Shown: positions 8,802 to 17,637, counted from the stretch's first letter. The stretch is 41,736 bases of DNA from a candidate division TA06 bacterium SM23_40 (GCA_001303705.1 LJUI01000006.1:1-41736); one strand, 5' to 3'. Numbers and translations are program-made. Notes: generated by a model not told the origin, from the sequence alone.

Positions 8802-9566
8802 TCATCGCTCCTGCGATGGGCCGCGCAGCGGCGGCTCGCCCTTCACAGACCCGATGATTTCGACGGCCTGAGCCATCAGCGACCGCTCCCCTGTGATCGC
8901 CAGGACTACCGCTCCTTCGGAACCGAACACACCCCCTGAGGCGAAGTGGACGGCATCGACGTCCGCGAGAATCCCGAGCGCCTCTATCTCAGTCACCACA
9001 TTGGCGTTGACGACCGGCATGAGCGCACAGGGTCGACCGTCTACGCAGTCGAATTCCTGTTGTCCCCCCACAAGAGAGGCATTGATCACCGACGGAATGA
9101 GCTTTTCCAGGCCGACGGGAACGATGAAGTGTGCGCCGCGGGCCAGAACGATCCCCATCGCCTGGGCAACGGTGCCCCCTGTCGGGCTCCCCATCAGAAT
9201 GCCCACATTCCCCTCCGGATCGACGGCATTGGCACCCTTGATGAAAACGTCGTCGGAGCTGAACTCCTGGAGCGCCTCCGGGGGGCTCATCTCCACGCGA
9301 CTGCCGTCCTTGAGAACGATGGGCCTCTGCCTCTCCTCCTTACCGAGAACCGCGAGTTCACCGTGCCCGATGTACCCGGCGACATGGCGCTCCTTTTCCA
9401 ACGGCTGTTTGAGCAATTCCTCCGCGACGTACGCATTAGTCGTCCCCCTCCCGATCACGATCCATCCGCGCTCCAGTGCCTGTCTCACTTCAGGCATGCC
9501 GGCTACCGCCATCGCGATCAATCGTTTCGACTCGGAAGGGAGAAGCACGCAGAGTGCGTTCGCCAT
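8802..9566 (-). CDS. Conserved hypothetical protein, possible ISOCOT-fold (LUD/CoA-transferase-like)
   Basis: I do not recognise a named family for this 254-residue protein. The start at 9566 is chosen because GGAGGAGG lies 8 bases before that ATG; the ATG at 9572 is too close to it. The glycine-rich segment VIGRGTTNAYVAEEL near residue 38 and the central pattern KGANAVDPEGNVGILMGSP followed by a hydrophobic strand and VPVGLEKLIP resemble the substrate loops of the ISOCOT fold (LUD lactate-utilisation proteins, CoA transferases, ribose-5-phosphate isomerase). That reading is an inference by eye. No Cys cluster, signal peptide or membrane helix is seen. It is convergent with the sensor gene, 63 bases away, with no obvious partner. 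Confidence 0.7.
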   Translation of the reverse strand: MANALCVLLPSESKRLIAMAVAGMPEVRQALERGWIVIGRGTTNAYVAEELLKQPLEKERHVAGYIGHGELAVLGKEERQRPIVLKDGSRVEMSPPEALQEFSSDDVFIKGANAVDPEGNVGILMGSPTGGTVAQAMGIVLARGAHFIVPVGLEKLIPSVINASLVGGQQEFDCVDGRPCALMPVVNANVVTEIEALGILADVDAVHFASGGVFGSEGAVVLAITGERSLMAQAVEIIGSVKGEPPLRGPSQER

Positions 9567-9776
9567 AAGCATTACCTCCTCCGGGTTGTCCCCCCATCGC
9601 TGCGTCAGGACGTGCGCGCGCCGAGGCGCCTCCTGTACCTGCTGGCACCAGCCTATACCGTCACCGCTACCAGATCAACACCAATCGTACCTACACCCGA
9701 TACCCGAGGGGACAACCCGAAACTTCCCCGTGGGACACCTGCTCGGGATATATTCCGAAGAATCGGCAGAAAAGTG

Positions 9777-9806
9777 TTGACACCGATATCGGCCTCTGCA
9801 TATACT
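9777..9806 (+). promoter_or_regulatory. Sigma-70-like promoter of citrate synthase
   Basis: TTGACA (9777-9782), an 18-nt spacer and TATACT (9801-9806): perfect -35 and 5/6 -10 match. It leaves an unusually long leader of about 220 bases before the citrate synthase ATG at 10033. Apart from this promoter I see no gene in 9567-10032. Confidence 0.65.
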
Positions 9807-10032
9807 GACCCACGCTCGGCGCTCGATCTCGACTCCGGGAGACGGAAGAAGCTCGTCATCAGTACGTTGCAACCTCATGTCACTCCGTCGGATCCGCCGT
9901 TAGCATTCTTACCTCCCGTCGGCACCTATCCCAATGGTGTCACATTTCATGCTGGAGCAGCCCTCGTCCGAAGAGGTGGGCACGCCCGGCATGGCGCAGC
10001 GTTCAAATCTAACCACAGGAGGTTGTGTGTCT

Positions 10033-11340
10033 ATGGCCACCCTGAAGGAAACGTTGGCAGCGAAGATTGAACCGATGAGAAAGGAGGTTCAGGCAGTCCT
10101 CAAGAACCACGGGGACAACGTCGTCTCCGAGGTGACAGTCACCCAGGCCTACGGCGGCATGAGAGGGGTCAAGTGCATGGTGACCGAAACCTCGGCCCTC
10201 GACCCGATGGAGGGAATCCGCTTCCGCGGATACAATATCCCCCAGCTGCGAGAGAAGTTGCCGAAGGCTCCGGGCGGCGAAGAGCCACTCCCCGAGGGCA
10301 TCTTCTATCTGCTCCTCACCGGCGATCTCCCTACAGAGAAGAACGTCAAGGAAGTGACGGAGGAGTGGAAGAAGCGGAGCACGTTGCCAGACCATCTCGT
10401 CAAAACGATGGACGCAGTGCCGAAGGATACGCACCCGATGACCCAGTTCTCCCTCGGGATTCTCGCCCTCCAGCGCGATTCGGTCTTCGTCCAGAAATAC
10501 CGTGAGGGGATGAGCAAGCTCGAGTACTGGGATCCGACGTACGAAGACGTCATGAATCTGCTGGCTAAGCTCCCCGGGATCGCGTCCTATATCTATCGGC
10601 GCAGCTACAAAGACGGGAAGCGGATTCCGGCAGATCCCAAGCTCGACTGGGGTGGCAACTTCGCGCACATGATGGGCGTCGAGAATGAAGAGTACAAGGA
10701 ACTGATGAGGCTGTACCTCGTGCTCCACAGCGACCACGAGGGAGGCAATGTCAGCGCCCACACAACTCATCTCGTCGGCTCAGCACTCTCCGATCCTTAC
10801 TACGCGCTCAGCGCTGGCATCAATGGGCTCGCCGGACCGTTGCACGGGCTCGCCAACCAGGAAGTGCTGCGGTGGATCATGGAGGTGAAGGAAGAACTGG
10901 GAGGGGGAGTCCCGACAAAGAAGCAGCTGGTCGACTTTCTCTGGGATACGCTGAAGAGCGGAAAGGTGATTCCCGGGTATGGCCACGCCGTTCTGAGACA
11001 GACCGACCCCCGGTACACTGCCCAGCGGGAGTTCGCTCTCAAGCATTGCCCGGAGGACGAAACCTTCAAGATCGTCAGCATGATCTTCGAGGTCGCTCCC
11101 GGAATCCTTCAGGAGCACGGCAAGGCAAAGAATCCGTGGCCGAACGTGGATGCCCACTCCGGCTGTCTCCAGGTGTACTACGGCGTCGTCGAGTACGACT
11201 TCTACACCGTCCTCTTCGGCGTATCTCGTGCCATGGGCGTGCTCTGCTCGCTGATCTGGGACCGAGCGCTCGGACTGCCGATCGAAAGACCCAAGTCGAT
11301 CACAACCGGGTGGGTCAAGGAGCATGTAAAGGCGAAGTAG
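10033..11340 (+). CDS. gltA: Citrate synthase, eukaryotic (mitochondrial) type
   Basis: This 435-residue enzyme condenses acetyl-CoA with oxaloacetate to citrate, the entry reaction of the TCA cycle. The catalytic triad of the family can be read: His271 in GPLHGLANQE, His318 in PGYGHAVLRQTDPR and Asp373 in PNVDAHSG. The long N-terminal region with GMRGVKCMVTETSALDPMEGIRFRGY and the HSDHEGGNVSAHTTHLVGS block point to the eukaryote-type branch rather than the E. coli GltA branch. The start is set by AGGAGG (10017-10022), 10 bases before ATG 10033; an in-frame extension to 9934 is not needed. It has its own promoter (9777-9806) and terminator (11408-11435), so it is monocistronic. The long leader could hold regulation, but I see no recognisable riboswitch. 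Confidence 0.95.
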   Translation: MATLKETLAAKIEPMRKEVQAVLKNHGDNVVSEVTVTQAYGGMRGVKCMVTETSALDPMEGIRFRGYNIPQLREKLPKAPGGEEPLPEGIFYLLLTGDLPTEKNVKEVTEEWKKRSTLPDHLVKTMDAVPKDTHPMTQFSLGILALQRDSVFVQKYREGMSKLEYWDPTYEDVMNLLAKLPGIASYIYRRSYKDGKRIPADPKLDWGGNFAHMMGVENEEYKELMRLYLVLHSDHEGGNVSAHTTHLVGSALSDPYYALSAGINGLAGPLHGLANQEVLRWIMEVKEELGGGVPTKKQLVDFLWDTLKSGKVIPGYGHAVLRQTDPRYTAQREFALKHCPEDETFKIVSMIFEVAPGILQEHGKAKNPWPNVDAHSGCLQVYYGVVEYDFYTVLFGVSRAMGVLCSLIWDRALGLPIERPKSITTGWVKEHVKAK

Positions 11341-11407
11341 CGCGACGACCACTCAGAAACGACCCCGGAGCATCCCGCCGACCAGGCGGAGATGCTGCAC
11401 ATCAGCT

Positions 11408-11435
11408 AAGGGGGATGGCTATTGCCGTCCCCCTT
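11408..11435 (+). terminator. Rho-independent terminator of citrate synthase
   Basis: A 12-bp stem, AAGGGGGATGGC against GCCGTCCCCCTT with one G-T wobble, closes a 4-base TATT loop and is followed by CTCTTTG. It lies 67 bases after the citrate synthase stop. Besides this the gap 11341-11674 holds only a weak promoter candidate (TTGCCA, 17 nt, TAGTAT at 11550-11578) for the glycosyltransferase operon. Confidence 0.8.
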
Positions 11436-11674
11436 CTCTTTGTCCGTCGCAGTCCCCTCTGCCCGTTCCCGGCTTACGCGACGTCCCGACGCGACGTCCT
11501 GAAAAGAAGACGTAACTATCTTCCCCCTCGCACCCGAGCAAATGTCCCATTGCCAATGCAGCTCATCTATGATAGTATGCCCCGCCAGGGCATTCTGCGC
11601 CCGAAACTCGGCTTCCCTGCGACTCGTACGGAGCGGCCTCTACACAGCCATCGACCGAGGGAGAGGAAGCGCAT

Positions 11675-12919
11675 ATGCAAGGGGTCAGGCGCGTCACGAT
11701 GGTCATCCCCTCCTACTGGAGGCCAGAGTCTCAGCCCGATACGGAAGGAATCGAGCCGTCACTCTCTGGAGAAGAAGAGAGTCTATTCGACCACCCCACA
11801 CCACTGAATGAACAGGGTACTCTTCCCAGACTCCTCAGTAGCCTGGAGACCCTGCATGATCTCCCACCGCGCAATGCCGGCATCTTCACGCTTGTCATCA
11901 TCGCCGTCCCAACTCTCTCCCGCATCGCCGATCAGGTACTGGCCAAGTTGGAAGAGCTGATCCATCCATATCGCCGACGATATGACATCCGGATACTACA
12001 CGCCCACAACCTCGAACATCTGAAGAACGAGCTGATCGCCGAAGGCGTATCTGGTGGTGCCTGCGAGCTGATAGGGCTCAATAACTATGCTGCCGTCCGC
12101 AACATGTGCTCGTTGGCGAGCATCCTCAACGGCAGCCAACTCGCTCTGTTCATCGACGACGACGAGGTGTTTATCGATCCCGACTTCTTACGGGAGGCGC
12201 AGGAGTTTACCGGTGGCGAATGGGACGGACGACCGGTGCGAGCGGTGGCAGGGTACTACCTCCAGCCTGATACCTACCGGCTCGACGTCAGCAAAACCCC
12301 GGCATGGCGCAGGCCCTACTGGGATAACGCGAGCGCGATGAACGAGGCATTCGATCTCATCATCGGGAGAGCGCCCCGGTTGAAGCCCACCCCATTCGTC
12401 TTCGGCGGGAACATGGTTGTCGAATGCGACCTTCTCAGCCGGATCCCGTTCGATCCCCTCATCACGCGGGGCGAAGACATCGACTTCCTCATCAACCTGA
12501 GGGCCAACGGCGTCACATTCTGGCTCGACCGTGAGCTGTCGATCAAGCACCTGCCCCCCCGGTCCTCCTCGCCCGACTGGAAGAAGTTGCGAGAAGACGC
12601 CAGGCGATTCCTCTACGAACGCAAGAAGCTCGCCGACCACAGCGATCTGGACGGCCTCGACCGGCAGGCGCTCATGCCGTACCCGGGCCTGTTCTTGGGG
12701 CCGGATCTCGAAGAGCGTATCATCAAGACGAGCCTTCTCCTCAAACAGGAATACGAATCCGCCTCCCGGCACCAGGAAGCGCCGGAATGCGACGCCATCG
12801 CAGCACTGGCGGAAGAGAATCCATATGCCCGGATCGACACGAAGAGGTGGCTCGTGGACCTGACGGAACGATGGCAGGAACTGACCGCGGCGGCAGCAGC
12901 ACGGGGAATCCCCCCGTGA
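11675..12919 (+). CDS. Glycosyltransferase, GT-A fold (family 2-like)
   Basis: A 414-residue protein with an N-terminal VTMVIPSYWRPES strand typical of GT-A nucleotide-sugar transferases. It has an acidic metal-binding motif FIDDDE (about residues 166-171), a GGNMVVE segment near 248 and RGEDIDFLINLR near 265. The last matches the ED/acceptor-side motif of family-2-like enzymes. No membrane helix is apparent, so it probably acts at the cytoplasmic face on a lipid- or protein-linked acceptor. GAGGAAG upstream of the ATG is the ribosome site. It is followed, 95 bases later, by a family-4 glycosyltransferase and an amidotransferase, so it is likely part of a small surface-glycan set. Donor and acceptor cannot be inferred. 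Confidence 0.8.
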   Translation: MQGVRRVTMVIPSYWRPESQPDTEGIEPSLSGEEESLFDHPTPLNEQGTLPRLLSSLETLHDLPPRNAGIFTLVIIAVPTLSRIADQVLAKLEELIHPYRRRYDIRILHAHNLEHLKNELIAEGVSGGACELIGLNNYAAVRNMCSLASILNGSQLALFIDDDEVFIDPDFLREAQEFTGGEWDGRPVRAVAGYYLQPDTYRLDVSKTPAWRRPYWDNASAMNEAFDLIIGRAPRLKPTPFVFGGNMVVECDLLSRIPFDPLITRGEDIDFLINLRANGVTFWLDRELSIKHLPPRSSSPDWKKLREDARRFLYERKKLADHSDLDGLDRQALMPYPGLFLGPDLEERIIKTSLLLKQEYESASRHQEAPECDAIAALAEENPYARIDTKRWLVDLTERWQELTAAAAARGIPP

Positions 12920-13014
12920 GTTCGAGATAGCCCGCGAGTCCCTCGCCGCAAGGCGCGGGAGAGCATGATGAAGCGAGTCACCATTTGTGCCCTTCCCAGG
13001 AGGGTAGACCGGAA

Positions 13015-14241
13015 TTGAGGATCCTGTTTGTGCCGAAGGAGCTCCCGCACGGCAAAGTCATCGGTGGGCCTATCATAATCTACAATCGCATCAAGTACCT
13101 GTCCCGCAATCACGAAGTAGGTCTCGCTTCCTTCATGCGTGAGCAGGATCGCCAGTATCTCGACACACTCACGCCCTACCTGTTCGAAATGGAGCTGGTG
13201 GCGTATCCCCCTCCGCGCGGCATCTGGCGGAAGATCGGCGACTATCTCTTCTCCCACGTACCTCCTTACATGTGCAACACCAGATCAGCGGCGATGCGTG
13301 AGGCAGTAGGCGAGATGACCAGACGCTCTTGCTATGATGCGGTGATAGCCGAGTACTCCGTGATGGGGCAGTATCTGTACCAGAACGAAAAGATCAGTCC
13401 GTCTACCAAGAGAGTCATCTCTGTACACGAGTGCTACACGATCGCACGCAAGAAGGTGCTGGCACTGTACGGACCGTTTTCTCGACGCGGACTCGCGGCG
13501 CTGATCGACCTCCGTCGCCTGGAAACCTATGAGTTCGCTATGTACCGCGATGCTGATAGGATCATCACTCTCACGCCGCAAGAGCGAGATGGCCTGCTGA
13601 GCTATGCACCCGACCTGACGATCGATGTAGTACCCCATGGGACGGATACTGAGCTGTTCATCCCGGCCCCGCCCGAAGAACGCGAGACGAGCGTCGCGTT
13701 CCTCGGTAACTACCCACACGACCCCAACCGGGACGCAGTCATCCACTTCATCGACAAGATCTGGCCGCGACTCAAGCAGAAGATCCCGGGTATCGTCTTC
13801 TACGTGATCGGACGGGGCCCGACTTCGGATATTCTGGCTGCTGCCGAACGAGACCCTTACATCCGCGTCACCGGGCAGGTAGAAGATGTGCGCACCTATC
13901 TCCGGCGGACACGTATCTTCGTGGCACCGATACGATTGGGAAGGGGGTTCCGAGGCAAGATCCTCGAGGCGATGGCGATGGGAATACCAGTCGTCACGAC
14001 CTCCCTCGGCGCGGAGGGCATCCCCGCAAAGGACCTCGAGAACATTGCAATCGCCGATGATAGCGATGCATTTGTCGAACGAACGGTCAGGCTGTTTGAG
14101 GACGCGGAGCTGTACGAGAAGATCTCCCGGGCGGCCCGCACACTTGTCGAGGACAATTTCTCCTGGGAAAGAGGGGTCGCCATACTCGAGCGTGTTCTAC
14201 TGGATGTCGTGACAGGAGAGCGGAGACGAAATGGAGACTAG
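13015..14241 (+). CDS. Glycosyltransferase family 4
   Basis: This 408-residue GT-B fold enzyme begins MRILFVPKELPHGKVIGGP, a typical N-terminal strand and glycine loop. The C-terminal nucleotide-sugar domain shows SVAFLGNYPHDPNRDAV (about residue 225) and GRGFRGKILEAMAMGIPVVTT with GAEGI (about 305-335), the classic family-4 donor-binding region with its ExxxxxxG motif. I chose the TTG at 13015, because AGGAGGG (12998-13004) sits 10 bases upstream and the upstream in-frame TTG at 12985 would place that sequence inside the gene. The stop overlaps the next gene by 11 bases, so the two are co-translated. It probably transfers a hexose-type sugar during glycan synthesis. Confidence 0.87.
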   Translation: MRILFVPKELPHGKVIGGPIIIYNRIKYLSRNHEVGLASFMREQDRQYLDTLTPYLFEMELVAYPPPRGIWRKIGDYLFSHVPPYMCNTRSAAMREAVGEMTRRSCYDAVIAEYSVMGQYLYQNEKISPSTKRVISVHECYTIARKKVLALYGPFSRRGLAALIDLRRLETYEFAMYRDADRIITLTPQERDGLLSYAPDLTIDVVPHGTDTELFIPAPPEERETSVAFLGNYPHDPNRDAVIHFIDKIWPRLKQKIPGIVFYVIGRGPTSDILAAAERDPYIRVTGQVEDVRTYLRRTRIFVAPIRLGRGFRGKILEAMAMGIPVVTTSLGAEGIPAKDLENIAIADDSDAFVERTVRLFEDAELYEKISRAARTLVEDNFSWERGVAILERVLLDVVTGERRRNGD

Positions 14242-15241
14242 CGTGAAACGGTGCAGAAAGTGCATTCTCCCGGCGAATGCCCCTAATATCAGGTTCGATC
14301 GCCACGGTATCTGCAACTATTGTGACACGTATCGCCGCATCGAATACCAGGGCGAGGATGCCCTACTCGAGCTCATCGACCATCACCGCGGCTCGTCCCG
14401 ATGCTACGACTGCATCGTGAATATCAGCGGAGGGAGGGACAGCTCGTACGCGATATTGAAGATATCAAAGAATTATGGCATGAAGGTGCTCGCCGTCAAC
14501 TACAAGAACCCGTATACCCATCCTCTCGCCGCAGAGAACATTGCCAGGATCAGAGATGTATTGAAGGTCGATCTCGTCCAGTTCCAACTCCGGGGGAATC
14601 TACACCGGACACTATTACAGAGCAACCTGCGCGCATGGTATGCGAATCCATCGGCCGCAATGGTTCCCATGGTATGCCTTGGATGCAAGCTCATCTGGGC
14701 AGAGATCATGAGACTGGCCCGACAACATGGCATCAGTATGATCATATCCGGAGGGAACCTGTTGGAGCAGGTCGGGTTCTGGCGCGAACTACTCGGAGTC
14801 AGCCGTGACGCCCGCATCCATCAGTTCTATTCGCTTTATGCCGTGGGGCTGCTGCGAGAGGCTGCCAGAAACTTCAAGTATCTCAACCGGAAAACGCTCA
14901 TCCACACTATTCGCGGCTACTGCTATGCCAACCCTAACGCACCTTTCGTTCGTCTGTCGGGACGGGGCCTGGCCAGAGTCGATCTCTTCCACTTCGTACC
15001 GTGGGACGAAACAGAAGTAGTATCCCGCATCGAAGAGGAGCTGGAGTGGCGATCTCCGCCACCACCTTCCGGTACCTGGCGTTTCGACTGCAAGATCGGG
15101 CAACTGAAGGAGTACATGTATTCGCTCACCCTCGGCATGAGCGAGAAGGAAGGGTTCTACAGCAGGATGATACGGGAAGGACTTATCTCGCGGGAAGTCG
15201 CCCTCCGGAGGGTGGCGAGAGAGAGCAGACTGGATTGGTAA
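14231..15241 (+). CDS. N-acetyl sugar amidotransferase, WbpG/PseA-like PP-loop enzyme
   Basis: The 336-residue protein belongs to the PP-loop ATP-pyrophosphatase family that converts an N-acetyl group of a nucleotide-linked sugar to an acetamidino group. Seen directly are an N-terminal Cys pair arrangement (C8, C11, C28, C31) and the PP-loop ISGGRDSS (residues 65-72). A VPMVCLGC motif near 140-147 and a Trp/Cys-containing C-terminal half also follow the family. WbpG enzymes normally take ammonia from HisH/HisF-like partners (WbpH/WbpI context), and none is present in this window. Start: ATG 14231 overlaps the upstream glycosyltransferase; GTG 14243, just after an internal GGAG, is an alternative. 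Role: modification of a surface sugar (O-antigen, capsule or legionaminic/pseudaminic-like sugar). Confidence 0.85.
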   Translation: METSVKRCRKCILPANAPNIRFDRHGICNYCDTYRRIEYQGEDALLELIDHHRGSSRCYDCIVNISGGRDSSYAILKISKNYGMKVLAVNYKNPYTHPLAAENIARIRDVLKVDLVQFQLRGNLHRTLLQSNLRAWYANPSAAMVPMVCLGCKLIWAEIMRLARQHGISMIISGGNLLEQVGFWRELLGVSRDARIHQFYSLYAVGLLREAARNFKYLNRKTLIHTIRGYCYANPNAPFVRLSGRGLARVDLFHFVPWDETEVVSRIEEELEWRSPPPPSGTWRFDCKIGQLKEYMYSLTLGMSEKEGFYSRMIREGLISREVALRRVARESRLDW

Positions 15242-15434
15242 GTGGTCGATGACCTCCTTTGCCAGATCGGCATCGACAGAGAACAGTTCGAGAAGCATGT
15301 TATCGGGAGGATACAACATCGAGGAACGATGCATCTTCAACCAGCACCCTCCTGGGTGCACCCGAGCCAACTCGAGGAGCGGTCGGCAGACTTCGGGGAA
15401 CCGATTCCCCACGAGCCGCGCCGAGATTCGGTTC

Positions 15435-16808
15435 ATGGAATATCCGAGTAGGGGGAGGCACCGCATCAAGCGATGGCGGGCGCCGTGCGCTGCCGCGGCG
15501 GTGGCTCTTCTACTTGCCATGTCGCTCGGCTGCGCCGAGTATGAGAGCCGGCATCTGGAATCCCTGTCAGAACTCCGCCTGGCGCAGGGGCAGAATGCAC
15601 TCAATGATGGCCGGTTCGTAGAGGCCGAGGATCTGGTGCACCTTGCACTCCTCCTCGACGACACAAACCACGACGCCCACCTGTGGATGGGGCGGATCCA
15701 GCTCACCAGGTACCGTCTCGAGCGAGCAGAGAGTCGCCTCAGACGCGCGATCGAGCTCGCCCCGCAAGCCCCCGATTCCTACTACCTCCTCGGCTATCTA
15801 TTCGAACTGGAGGGAGCGTTTCCGCGGGCCGCCGCCTACTACCGGAAACACCTGGCTCTGCTCCCTCCTGACTCGGACTCAGTTCTGCAGGCGGAGATAG
15901 AGACTCTCGCCCACTTCCTCGCCGCGTTCGGAACCGCCGAACCGTATGACCATGATAAGGCCACGCCACCCGCGAGCGTTGCGTTCGCAGGGGAAAGAGA
16001 TCGTGAAGACGCACTGCCCCTCGTGCCGGTCTCCATCAATGGCCTCCCGGAACGGGCGTTCTACCTCGACACCAAGCAGACGGGCTACCTCCGCATCTGC
16101 CGAGAGACGGCTGAGGCCACAGGACTGATCACGCCCGCGCCGAACGACCTCCGAGGTCTCCGGCCCGGGGCGGGAGATGATAGCTACCTGATGCTGATCG
16201 ACTCACTCTCGCTGGGTCCGCTCACCATCCGCAATGTGCCGGCATCGGTCGAGATCGCGGGTTGCGGCCAGCAGGTGGGGTCCGTGGGAGGAAAAATCGG
16301 GAGCCTCGACTTGCGTCTGTTCCTCATCACCTTCGACTTCCCGCGAGACAGCCTCACTCTCATCCCCTACCCTGATTCTCTCGATGAGTACACCCGGTTC
16401 ATCGACGCGGTGACGTCGCGGGGACTCATAATCAGGCCCCGATTCCTCAACGGACGAGTCTATGTCGAGGGCGAGATCGAAGAGAGAAGAGGGCTGCTTC
16501 TGCTCGACACCGGGGCCCTCCGGTCCACAGTAGTATCTTCGAACGCCTCTCTGTCCGGTGGCCCCGGCCATGCGATGAAGGGCGGGATGCCGCCCGACCC
16601 GGCGGCGCAGCAGCCCGAGGGCAGTCTATACCCTGAAACAGCCCGCGATGTCTGGTTCTCCTTCGGAGGCCTCGTGGAGCGAACAGATGTGGTGCAACTG
16701 GTCTACGAACGCACTCACCCCCTCGAGATCGGCCGTCTGGGGCTCGACATACTCGGGCGGTATCGAGTAACGCTCTCCTACCGGGGCAGCTTCGTGATGT
16801 TCGAGTAG
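15435..16808 (+). CDS. Exported TPR protein with retropepsin-like aspartyl-protease domains
   Basis: A 457-residue envelope protein. A basic N-terminus and hydrophobic segment (about residues 17-32) end at Cys33, suggesting a lipoprotein or Sec signal, although the residues before the cysteine fit the lipobox imperfectly. Residues 45-145 contain about three TPR-like helical repeats (YYLLGYLFELEGAFPRAAAYYRKHLALLP). The C-terminal half reads as two retropepsin-like lobes: VPVSINGLPERAFYLDTK (Asp212) and EGEIEERRGLLLLDTGA (Asp358). The GKIGSLDLRLF segment between them fits the GxxG psi-loop of the first lobe. The second lobe has an intact DTG, while the first has DTK, so activity is uncertain. 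Start at 15435 was chosen because it places the signal at the N-terminus; the in-frame extension to 15249 looks like noncoding sequence. Confidence 0.75.
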   Translation: MEYPSRGRHRIKRWRAPCAAAAVALLLAMSLGCAEYESRHLESLSELRLAQGQNALNDGRFVEAEDLVHLALLLDDTNHDAHLWMGRIQLTRYRLERAESRLRRAIELAPQAPDSYYLLGYLFELEGAFPRAAAYYRKHLALLPPDSDSVLQAEIETLAHFLAAFGTAEPYDHDKATPPASVAFAGERDREDALPLVPVSINGLPERAFYLDTKQTGYLRICRETAEATGLITPAPNDLRGLRPGAGDDSYLMLIDSLSLGPLTIRNVPASVEIAGCGQQVGSVGGKIGSLDLRLFLITFDFPRDSLTLIPYPDSLDEYTRFIDAVTSRGLIIRPRFLNGRVYVEGEIEERRGLLLLDTGALRSTVVSSNASLSGGPGHAMKGGMPPDPAAQQPEGSLYPETARDVWFSFGGLVERTDVVQLVYERTHPLEIGRLGLDILGRYRVTLSYRGSFVMFE

Positions 16809-17637
16809 ACCCCTCTGCCGCTCTTCCCAAGCCCCAGGATTCCCTCCAGCACGTCCCAGACGCAGGCCTCCCGTCCACGCCTGTCAGCTTTCCGCCCCGA
16901 GACCAGCCCCGCAGCCGGAATAAGGTCTCCACACCACACTACCTGACCACCCCTGGAGAAGGCGTTACAAGCCGCCTTCGTGGCGAGAGCGGAAGGACGA
17001 GGCCCAGAGGGCTGCCTGTGCCAGGGCAACACAGAACATTTTTACCTGGCTAAGAATAGAACATTTCTATTTGGCATTGACACCCACGCCCGGACGCGTG
17101 GTGTGAAAAGGATGGACCTGAGAAAAAAGACGCTCCTGCTCCCTGCGCCGAATCCAATCCCCGGCCCTCCTGAGTTGTGTAACTATCCCTAGTATAGCCG
17201 GATAGAGGATGACTATAGAGCATGGCAGACGCGCCGCGGGTCCGGACCGAGGCACGATGACTGAGTTGAGTCGTCTGGGGAGGATCCACTGGCTCAAAGA
17301 CACCCCGGGTAAAGGAATTACGGCTGCCCGCCTTCAGCCCGTCGGCCACGCCTGCGTCCCCATCCGCACCTGGTGCGAATCTATCCACATCATCCTGCCC
17401 GGAGCGTCAATGCCTTCACCGGCACATCCGACAGCGGGGCGAAGACCCCGGGCTCTATCTCGCGGGAACCCAATATCTTCCGCCAGAACCCGGCACCCCT
17501 CCCCGGCAGCGGGCCACCGCGGCCAGTCGATGGCACCGTTCTTGCTACCCGTTGGCCAACGGAGGGCCCTCGGACGTATCCCGGACCTCCCGGGTGACGA
17601 CAACTGCAACCGTACACTGAACAACGAGCGATTTCTC
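16809..17637. other. Long intergenic region, no gene recognised
   Basis: About 830 bases separate the aspartyl-protease-like gene from the rhomboid start. Open frames exist here (one runs in frame with the rhomboid gene from 17209), but their translations are Pro/Arg/Gly-rich without family resemblance and lack ribosome sites. The only structure I can point to is a tandem repeat with a TTGACA box at 17033-17082 and some G/C-rich inverted repeats around 17500-17600. No tRNA, tmRNA, RNase P or riboswitch consensus was recognised. Confidence 0.5.
17033..17082 (+). repeat. Two tandem 25-bp direct repeats, possible operator
   Basis: AGAACATTTTTACCTGGC (17033-17050) recurs as AGAACATTTCTATTTGGC (17058-17075), with 15 of 18 identical bases and a period of 25. 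The second copy runs straight into TTGACA (17076-17081). No good -10 box follows at the right distance. The arrangement resembles tandem activator or repressor sites placed just upstream of a -35 box, but the nearest downstream gene starts 555 bases away. Confidence 0.45.

Noticed and set aside
15249-15434. In-frame N-terminal extension of the aspartyl-protease-like protein
   Set aside because: It would bury the signal sequence 60 residues inside the protein and has no ribosome site; composition looks noncoding.
17209-17637. In-frame 143-residue extension of the rhomboid protein
   Set aside because: Rich in Pro/Arg/Gly, no domain, and the normal rhomboid N-terminus begins at 17638.
16809-17637. 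Structured RNA (tRNA, tmRNA, RNase P, SRP) in the long gap
   Set aside because: I looked for the T-arm consensus, tmRNA ends and the conserved RNase P segments on both strands and saw none; a covariance-model search would be needed to exclude rarer classes.
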